DNA of 51,585 bases. It comes from Flavobacteriales bacterium (lineage in GTDB: Bacteria; Bacteroidota; Bacteroidia; Flavobacteriales_D; Crocinitomicaceae). Below are positions 42,834 to 47,751 of this stretch, one piece after another. Below the pieces are notes generated by a model, which worked only from the letters and a program-made list of their open reading frames with translations, did not search any database and was not told where the DNA came from. The position numbers and the translations under genes were made by a program. Where the stretch lies: NCBI GenBank assembly GCA_947475095.1, contig CANJLG010000015.1:1-51585 (forward strand). Reading direction: 5' to 3'. Each line of letters begins with the position of its first letter. Position 1 is the first letter of the stretch.

Positions 42834-43592
42834 ATGTTTTCAGTCAGAAAATCAACCAAATTTCATGGCAATGCCAATTTTAATGTATTAATATACATCC
42901 TGCTGATCACGTCAATTTTGATCACTTTTTACGGAATAAATTACCTTGTCATTTTTCTAAGCAGCAGTTTACTTCATCTTCTTATCGAAACAGGTTTAAC
43001 CATAAGTAATATCCGAAAAGGAAGCACTTATTTGTTTGGCCGTAAACTTTCCAAGCCCGGTGAGATAATCCTTCGCTCTTTTGTTGAAGGCCCGGCTTTC
43101 TGTGTCCCTGCTTTTTTCATTGCTGATCAGTTCATTGCCGGCAATGTGTTACTCGCTTTGATAAGCGCAACATTTATTGTTGGCATTGCTGCATTCTATT
43201 TGGCTTATTCAGATAATTTTCAACTTAGAAAAGTAAAAACGGACGATGATGTAATCATCATTAGAAGAGCCATGACAAAACCCAAGTCTGTCATGTTACT
43301 CGCATTGATCAATACGATCTGTATTTCAATGATGTTCTTAATTCCTATAGATTCCCGTTCTCACGCATTCGCATACCTACTCTCTTATTCACTCTTCGTG
43401 GTTTTATTCTATTTCATCAATTACAATATGAGGGTTCGGTACATAGAACTTTATGATCCGGAGACAATGGAATATAAAAAGCCTGGTGTTTTGATGCAAG
43501 TTGGGGGACTACTATATGACAGTGCTTATGAAATGGCTTTGCTTATTTCTCCGGCTTATTGGATCCCATATTACATGGGGATTTTTTCTTAG
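42834..43592 (+). CDS. Unrecognised multi-pass membrane protein in the lipid cluster
   Basis: A 252-residue protein with about seven hydrophobic helices (NVLIYILLITSILITFYGI, VLLALISATFIVGIAAFYLA, SVMLLALINTICISMMFLI, FAYLLSYSLFVVLFYFI and others). Polar or charged residues inside or between helices include HLLIETGLT, RSFVEGPAF and LYDSAYEMALLISPAYWIPYY. It has no His boxes and I recognise no family. It follows the second desaturase gene by 11 bp and is probably co-expressed with it. It could be a transporter, an acyl-transferring enzyme or a desaturase partner; none of these is supported by a motif. Confidence 0.78.
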   Translation: MFSVRKSTKFHGNANFNVLIYILLITSILITFYGINYLVIFLSSSLLHLLIETGLTISNIRKGSTYLFGRKLSKPGEIILRSFVEGPAFCVPAFFIADQFIAGNVLLALISATFIVGIAAFYLAYSDNFQLRKVKTDDDVIIIRRAMTKPKSVMLLALINTICISMMFLIPIDSRSHAFAYLLSYSLFVVLFYFINYNMRVRYIELYDPETMEYKKPGVLMQVGGLLYDSAYEMALLISPAYWIPYYMGIFS

Positions 43593-43638
43593 AATTAACT
43601 GTTTTTTTTGAATGAAAAAATCGGACTTTCATTTTAAG

Positions 43639-43694
43639 GGATTATGCTGCGCATGATCCGTTGCGTTTTGGGCTTACCCAAGCATAGAACCCCA
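43639..43694 (+). repeat. Palindromic repeat family, copy 1
   Basis: Begins GGATTATGCTGCGCATGATC (hairpin, loop TGC), then the TTGGG-CTTA-CCCAA hairpin and ends near ACCCCA. Shared with copies 2-4 at 45613, 45733 and 45821. Confidence 0.7.
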
Positions 43695-43718
43695 AGGGTC
43701 GAAAAATCTAACTTTTAC

Positions 43719-43735
43719 AAGGATTTGGAGGGGGT
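43719..43735 (+). repeat. 17-bp direct repeat, right flank of lipid cluster
   Basis: AAGGATTTGGAGGGGGT, identical to 34006-34022. The preceding bases also resemble each other (AACTATTCT on the left, AACTTTTAC on the right). Confidence 0.6.
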
Positions 43736-43819
43736 GTTGGAATGGGAAGATACCGTCGAAAATACTGTAAACGGTAAAAAAAGATAAAACTACCTTTTGT
43801 AAGAGTTTGCTTCCTTAGC

Positions 43820-45352
43820 TTAAGAAAATATCGATTTATATTTCTCTTCAATTATACCAATTTCATCCTCAGTCAATTCTTTAAATTCATTGCTTCGTGC
43901 ACGCTTAGAAAGTTGTCCATTTCCTTGTTCCAAAAATCCAACCAAAAGGGAGACCATATTGTCTGGCATTTCATATTTATGATCTAAGTATCTTTTGAAT
44001 TCGTCAAACTTCATTAAATATTCGACTTCTTTAGGGATAACATTAACCAAAGTGTCATTAACACAATAAAAGAGAAATTCAGCCTGTGCTGTTGCATCAA
44101 AATAGCGGTAATAGTCTATGGTATCATTTAAAATTTCGACATTATTATTCTCTGATGGTTTCCAATCAATAAAATTCAAAATTGGATGTGAATAGGATTC
44201 TAATGTTTTTGCATAGTCCTTAATATGTTTTAGGATAGAAGCTGAAACTGGAAAAATGATTCCTTGTTCGGTATAACCTGTTTGCGATAAAATATGGTGA
44301 ATGATATAGCGATGTAAACGTCCGTTTCCATCTACAAAAGGGTGAATAAAAACAAATCCAAATGCAATTTTAGCGGCCACTAATAAGGGGTCCATTCTCG
44401 ATTGCGTGAGCACTTTTTGTGTTTGAATCCATCCTGCCATTAATGTGTCAAGATCTTCAAATTTTGCAGAAATGTGATCTGGAATTGGTTCTTGTGATGC
44501 ACGATCCCTATCACCAATAAATCCTTGCTGCTGCCTTATTCCCATTTTGATAAATCGGTCATTTTCTATTACCAATTGTTGCAAGCGATTCAACTCAGCA
44601 ATTGTCAGTTCATTTTTACCCGCCTGACCAATTGCTTTCCCCCAGCGGGCCGCACGATTATTTCTTGGATTTTCTCCCTCAATTGAAAATGATGCTTTTG
44701 AATCTTTTAAAAGAAGAAATGATGAAGCACGCTGTAGTACATCCTTATGAACTCTATTTAAGTAGTTATTTTTTTCCTGACGGATATTTGATTCAATATA
44801 TTTCTCAAGCTTTTCAGTTTTGCGAATAAGAGGGCAAAAATCTTGATTTCCGGGAAGATTATTAATTACTTTATGTCGAGGTGAACTTACGCCATCAATT
44901 CCATATTGTAATTTTTCATCAACAACAGGGACGAGATTCCCAGTTCTTAGATCTGGCAAGTTCAATTTAGTTTCCATTAACCACTCATACAAGAACCAAA
45001 TTCTGCGACTAAACTGTCCTTGTATTTCCTGTTGAATCATTTCTTCTAGCTCTGTTTTTTTGAGCAACTCAAATAATTTTTTAAATATGAGTAGATCAAC
45101 TCCTTCATACTTTAGAGCGAAAGTGATTTGTTTGTAGAGGTTTTCCTCCGGAAGGTATCTTGAAGGGAATACTTTCCATTCTTTATTCTTAAATTGTCTT
45201 TTCTTTGTGCTTATAAAAGTTAAATTCACAGGTATGGGAACAGCTAATTTATATGCTTCTATAATTGCACCATATCCGACAATAACACCATCTTCTGGAA
45301 CAGTTCTGCCGTGAAAAACACTTAATTGCAAGGAAAAACGCTTAATATTCAT
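43820..45352 (-). CDS. Fic family protein with N-terminal inhibitory helix
   Basis: A 510-residue protein. The Fic core carries the complete active loop HPFVDGNGR (337-345). The inhibitory motif S-x3-E-G is present as SFSIEG (221-226), upstream of the core, which makes it a class II, self-inhibited Fic protein; the Glu would block ATP gamma-phosphate binding. The first about 200 residues are helical and unrecognised; the C-terminal about 120 look like a winged-helix-type segment (LVGFLEQGNGQLSKRARSNEF). Fic enzymes transfer AMP to a target hydroxyl. The upstream region and first codons carry repeated GTGAAA/CACTTAA motifs that may mediate self-regulation. No antitoxin gene is adjacent. Confidence 0.9.
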   Translation of the reverse strand: MNIKRFSLQLSVFHGRTVPEDGVIVGYGAIIEAYKLAVPIPVNLTFISTKKRQFKNKEWKVFPSRYLPEENLYKQITFALKYEGVDLLIFKKLFELLKKTELEEMIQQEIQGQFSRRIWFLYEWLMETKLNLPDLRTGNLVPVVDEKLQYGIDGVSSPRHKVINNLPGNQDFCPLIRKTEKLEKYIESNIRQEKNNYLNRVHKDVLQRASSFLLLKDSKASFSIEGENPRNNRAARWGKAIGQAGKNELTIAELNRLQQLVIENDRFIKMGIRQQQGFIGDRDRASQEPIPDHISAKFEDLDTLMAGWIQTQKVLTQSRMDPLLVAAKIAFGFVFIHPFVDGNGRLHRYIIHHILSQTGYTEQGIIFPVSASILKHIKDYAKTLESYSHPILNFIDWKPSENNNVEILNDTIDYYRYFDATAQAEFLFYCVNDTLVNVIPKEVEYLMKFDEFKRYLDHKYEMPDNMVSLLVGFLEQGNGQLSKRARSNEFKELTEDEIGIIEEKYKSIFS

Positions 45353-45453
45353 ACTAATTGGTGAAATTTAATTAAGTGCAAGATAGGTGAAATTTATGTA
45401 ATCAGGGTGAAATCCACTTAAAATAATATAATTTAAGTGAAAAACACTTAATT
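45311..45453. promoter_or_regulatory. Repeated GTGAAA / TTAAGTG motif cluster at the fic promoter
   Basis: An identical 17-bp sequence, GTGAAAAACACTTAATT, occurs at 45311-45327 (inside the fic 5' coding end) and 45437-45453. Between them GTGAAAT starts at 45361, 45388 and 45408, and TTAAGTG or CACTTA occurs near 45373, 45414 and 45433. TTAAGTG-AAAAA-CACTTAA at about 45433-45451 is an inverted repeat. This density at one promoter looks like an operator array for a DNA-binding protein, possibly the Fic protein's own C-terminal domain. Confidence 0.5.
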
Positions 45454-45558
45454 ACTGCGTTATAGTTCTAACTTTTCATTTTTTCTCTAAACTCAGTAAA
45501 ATAAAGGGGGAACGCCTAAAATTCCTTCATGTTCTCCGCTTGGGGTTCAACCATAAAA

Positions 45559-45589
45559 AAAGTCCCAAACCTATATGGAATGGGACTTT
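45559..45589 (-). terminator. Hairpin terminator on the minus strand beside the tRNA-end duplicate
   Basis: A 9-bp stem (45559-45567 with 45581-45589; arm AAAGTCCCA) is followed on the minus strand by T7. It lies just past the 20-bp tRNA 3'-end copy, as the real tRNA terminator lies past the real 3' end. Confidence 0.7.
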
Positions 45590-45597
45590 AAGATTAC

Positions 45598-45617
45598 TTT
45601 GTGACCTCGTAAGGATT
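45598..45617 (-). repeat. 20-bp duplicate of the tRNA-Arg 3' end (att-like)
   Basis: Identical to 45983-46002: on the minus strand AATCCTTACGAGGTCACAAA, covering the end of the T loop, the 3' T stem and the 3' acceptor strand plus trailer of the tRNA. The rest of the tRNA is not present here; sequence passes directly into palindromic repeat copy 2. Confidence 0.7.
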
Positions 45618-45688
45618 ATTCCATGATCCAAAGCGTTTTGGGCTTACCCAAGCATGGAACCCCAACTGCTTTGCAGTTGTAGGTTTTT
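45613..45688 (+). repeat. Palindromic repeat family, copy 2
   Basis: Begins GGATTATTCCATGATCC, a variant of the family start, then shares GCGTTTTGGGCTTACCCAAG with copy 1 and ends with the hairpin AACTGC-TTT-GCAGTT. Confidence 0.65.
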
Positions 45689-45732
45689 TCATTTTCCATC
45701 GCTTTTCAAAATACATTTTGAAAGGTTTTAAC

Positions 45733-45810
45733 GGATTATGCTGCGCATGATCCGTTTCGTTTTGGGCATTACAAGCATGGCGCCCGTTATTGCTATGCAG
45801 TTAGAGGTTT
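45733..45810 (+). repeat. Palindromic repeat family, copy 3
   Basis: Begins GGATTATGCTGCGCATGATC, then GTTTTGGGCATTACAAGCAT, GGCGCCCGT and an imperfect terminal hairpin. It is 88 bp before copy 4, nearly identical over its first 60 bp. Confidence 0.7.
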
Positions 45811-45820
45811 TTCTTTTAAC

Positions 45821-45893
45821 GGATTATGCTGCGCATGAACCGTTGCGTTTTGGGCATTACAAGCATGGCGCCCGTCAATGCTTCGCATTAACT
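45821..45893 (+). repeat. Palindromic repeat family, copy 4
   Basis: Begins GGATTATGCTGCGCATGAAC; shares the GTTTTGGGCATTACAAGCAT and GGCGCCCGT parts with copy 3; ends with AATGC-TTC-GCATT. Confidence 0.7.
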
Positions 45894-45953
45894 TATCTTT
45901 TTTATTTCTTCTAGCTTTCAGAAATGTATTCTGACGCTATTATAAATAAAAAA

Positions 45954-45978
45954 GCCCGCTTCATTTTATGAAGCGGGC
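45954..45978 (-). terminator. Terminator of the tRNA-Arg gene
   Basis: A perfect 11-bp stem (45954-45964 with 45968-45978; arm GCCCGCTTCAT) with a 3-nt loop, followed on the minus strand by a T-rich tail. It starts 8 bp past the tRNA 3' end. Confidence 0.85.
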
Positions 45979-45986
45979 GCCTTTTG

Positions 45987-46060
45987 TGACCTCGTAAGGA
46001 TTCTAACCTTAAACCTCCACAGCCGTAATGTGGTGCTCTATACAGTTGAGCTACGAAGCC
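45987..46060 (-). tRNA. tRNA-Arg (anticodon ACG)
   Basis: A 74-nt cloverleaf without an encoded CCA. Acceptor GGCTTCG/CGAGGTC (two wobbles), D stem GCTC/GAGC, anticodon stem CCACA/TGTGG with loop TTACGGC (anticodon ACG, read as ICG), T stem TAAGG/CCTTA, discriminator A. The D loop is AACTGTATA and the T loop TTAGAAT, so the normally invariant G19 and C56 are T and A. These could still pair as U19-A56; the Levitt pair is A15-U48. A terminator follows. The last part of the gene is duplicated at 45598. Confidence 0.88.
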
Positions 46061-46147
46061 GATTGTTTGATTATTCAGCCACAAAGATAAAGATAAAAAC
46101 AAATTAGGCAAAGTATAGTTGTAAGATTATTGCTCATAGATTAATAG

Positions 46148-46155
46148 TAAATTTG
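46148..46155 (+). promoter_or_regulatory. Candidate -7 promoter box for the 46169 nitroreductase gene
   Basis: TAAATTTG fits TAnnTTTG and lies 13 bp before the ATG. Confidence 0.35.
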
Positions 46156-46168
46156 TAAAAAACACCGA

Positions 46169-46756
46169 ATGAAATATAATTTATCAGAAATAAATGACCT
46201 AATGCGCATGCGAAGGACGATTTATCCGGAGCAGTTTTCAGCGCGAAAAGTTCATAAAGAACAAATAGAATTATTATTAAATAATGCCCAATGGGCCCCT
46301 ACACATGGTAACACACAACCATGGCGATTTAAGGTGTTTACAGAAGTTGCGCTGGAAAGATTAAGTACTTTCCTAGGTGAAGCATACCTAGCAACTACGC
46401 CCAAAGAGCAGCAAAATGACCTTAAACTTGCCAAATTAATAAAACGCCCACTCAGTTCATCAGTGGTAATCGCCATCTGTATGGAACGTCAAAAGGAAGA
46501 GCGCATCCCAGAGATAGAAGAAATTGAAGCTGTTGCCTGTGCTATTCAAAATCTGCATTTGAGTTGTACCGCCTATGGTTTAGGTGGATTTTGGTCGACA
46601 CCGAAATTAATCTATACGCCTGTTATGAATGAGTTTTTATCAATCGGAGAAAAAGACAAATGCCTAGGTCTATTTTATATTGGATACCCTTCAATTGATT
46701 GGCCTTCTTCCCATAGAAAACCATTGGAATACAATACAGAATGGCTATCTTCGTAA
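46169..46756 (+). CDS. Nitroreductase family protein (YdjA/TM1586-like)
   Basis: A 195-residue FMN-dependent oxidoreductase of the short nitroreductase group. N-terminal MRMRRTIYPEQFSARKV supplies the Arg-rich FMN-phosphate contacts (R-R-T/S), AQWAPTHGNTQPWRFKVF the central FMN block, and YGLGGFWSTPK plus GLFYIGYPSIDWP the C-terminal part. It differs from the NfsB-like enzyme at 4638. Likely uses NAD(P)H; substrate unknown. It is separated from the next gene by 37 bp and may share its transcript. Confidence 0.9.
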   Translation: MKYNLSEINDLMRMRRTIYPEQFSARKVHKEQIELLLNNAQWAPTHGNTQPWRFKVFTEVALERLSTFLGEAYLATTPKEQQNDLKLAKLIKRPLSSSVVIAICMERQKEERIPEIEEIEAVACAIQNLHLSCTAYGLGGFWSTPKLIYTPVMNEFLSIGEKDKCLGLFYIGYPSIDWPSSHRKPLEYNTEWLSS

Positions 46757-46793
46757 ACATATTATTATATGAAATGCCTGTAATTACTGCAAT

Positions 46794-47561
46794 ATGATGC
46801 GCTCGTTTAATCGAATATTTCTTACTTGTCTTTGCTTTTCGATTTCGTTTTACAGCTATTGTCAACTTGGTAATGAAAAGAAATTCCCTTCTTTTTTTGG
46901 AGTACATGCGAAAGTACTGATACCAAATAATGTTACTGGTAATGGTCCTATAACGGTTTCAAAAAATGGATTTACAAGTACATTAACACAAAATTTAGGC
47001 TATTCATTTGGCGGTTCAATTAGAGCTGGTATCACAAAATTAATTGCCTTTGAAACAGGAATAAATTTTACGCAACGTAATTTCTCTATTCAAATGTACC
47101 TTCCAGACTCCGCTATTACCGGAACAAATACCATGGGATTCATTCAGTATGACATTCCATTAAATGCATTAATATATATTCAACTTTCAAAAATTTGGTA
47201 TGCCAACGCGTCTATTGGTATGGCTGTTGGTTTTAAACCCACTAATATCGGTGTTATAAATTATCCTGGAGGATTGCACACCATAACGCATACCGGTTAT
47301 GTGAAATCTAAAATTGGATTAGACATTAATGGAAATTTTGGAGTAGAATATCGTACTAAAAAAAGAGGAATATTTAATTTAGGTGGCTCAGTGCGTATTC
47401 CACTGCAACCTCTATTTCAGTATATTGCTGTTTACACGAATCAAAGTTATCGTACTGGAGCAATTGCAGATGTTAATGGATCGTATTTAAGCCTAGACTT
47501 GAAATACTTTTTACCACTGAAGCGTGGCAATGCTGAAATCAAAAAAGGACCAATTGAATGA
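46794..47561 (+). CDS. Probable outer-membrane beta-barrel protein
   Basis: A 255-residue protein with a signal peptide (MMRSFNRIFLTCLCFSISFYSYCQ). The mature chain shows barrel-like alternating strands: NLGYSFGGSIRAGITKLIAFETGINFTQRNFSI, DIPLNALIYIQLSKIWYANASIGMAVGFKP and KIGLDINGNFGVEYRTKKRGIFNLGGSVRI. It resembles the PorT/OMP_b-brl group in Bacteroidota, but the resemblance is at fold level only. Function unknown. Confidence 0.75.
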   Translation: MMRSFNRIFLTCLCFSISFYSYCQLGNEKKFPSFFGVHAKVLIPNNVTGNGPITVSKNGFTSTLTQNLGYSFGGSIRAGITKLIAFETGINFTQRNFSIQMYLPDSAITGTNTMGFIQYDIPLNALIYIQLSKIWYANASIGMAVGFKPTNIGVINYPGGLHTITHTGYVKSKIGLDINGNFGVEYRTKKRGIFNLGGSVRIPLQPLFQYIAVYTNQSYRTGAIADVNGSYLSLDLKYFLPLKRGNAEIKKGPIE

Positions 47562-47717
47562 CTTATTAGCAAATTATAGTTCCTTTCGAAAACAAAAAAA
47601 TACCCAAGGTTTATAAAACTTAACTCGTTTTTAAATGTTCTTTAATTGGGACAATGTTTTTTTCTATCGATTCTATATTAAATTATTGTTTCAGCTAGAA
47701 TATTAAGCTAGTTAAGC

Positions 47718-47725
47718 TAAATTTG
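47718..47725 (+). promoter_or_regulatory. Candidate -7 promoter box for the TonB receptor/DUF4249 pair
   Basis: TAAATTTG fits TAnnTTTG, 26 bp before the ATG at 47752. Three direct AGCTAG/AGCTAG/AGCTAA units just upstream (47693, 47706, 47715) may be a regulator site. Confidence 0.4.
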
Positions 47726-47751
47726 TACTCTAAATTAAATTTAGGATTTTT

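Larger units (their letters stand above)
45354..46168. other. Long noncoding, repeat-rich region
   Basis: About 815 bp without a credible protein gene. From left to right it holds the fic operator-like array, an unremarkable AT-rich stretch (45454-45550), a minus-strand hairpin terminator (45559-45589), a 20-bp copy of a tRNA 3' end (45598-45617), three palindromic repeats (45613-45893), a second minus-strand terminator (45954-45978), the tRNA-Arg gene (45987-46060) and the promoter of the nitroreductase gene. Confidence 0.7.

Noticed and set aside
33926-43819. Transposon or prophage carrying the lipid cluster
   Set aside because: No transposase, integrase, phage or conjugation gene is present, and no terminal inverted repeats were found; only the 17-bp direct repeats remain as a hint.
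45911-46111. Minus-strand ORF of 66 residues across the tRNA
   Set aside because: Most of it is a translation of the tRNA-Arg gene and its terminator hairpin; such ORFs are artefacts.
43593-46168. CRISPR array suggested by the spaced palindromic repeats
   Set aside because: The repeats are about 60-80 bp, unevenly spaced (1974, 120 and 88 bp between starts), diverged, and no cas genes are present.
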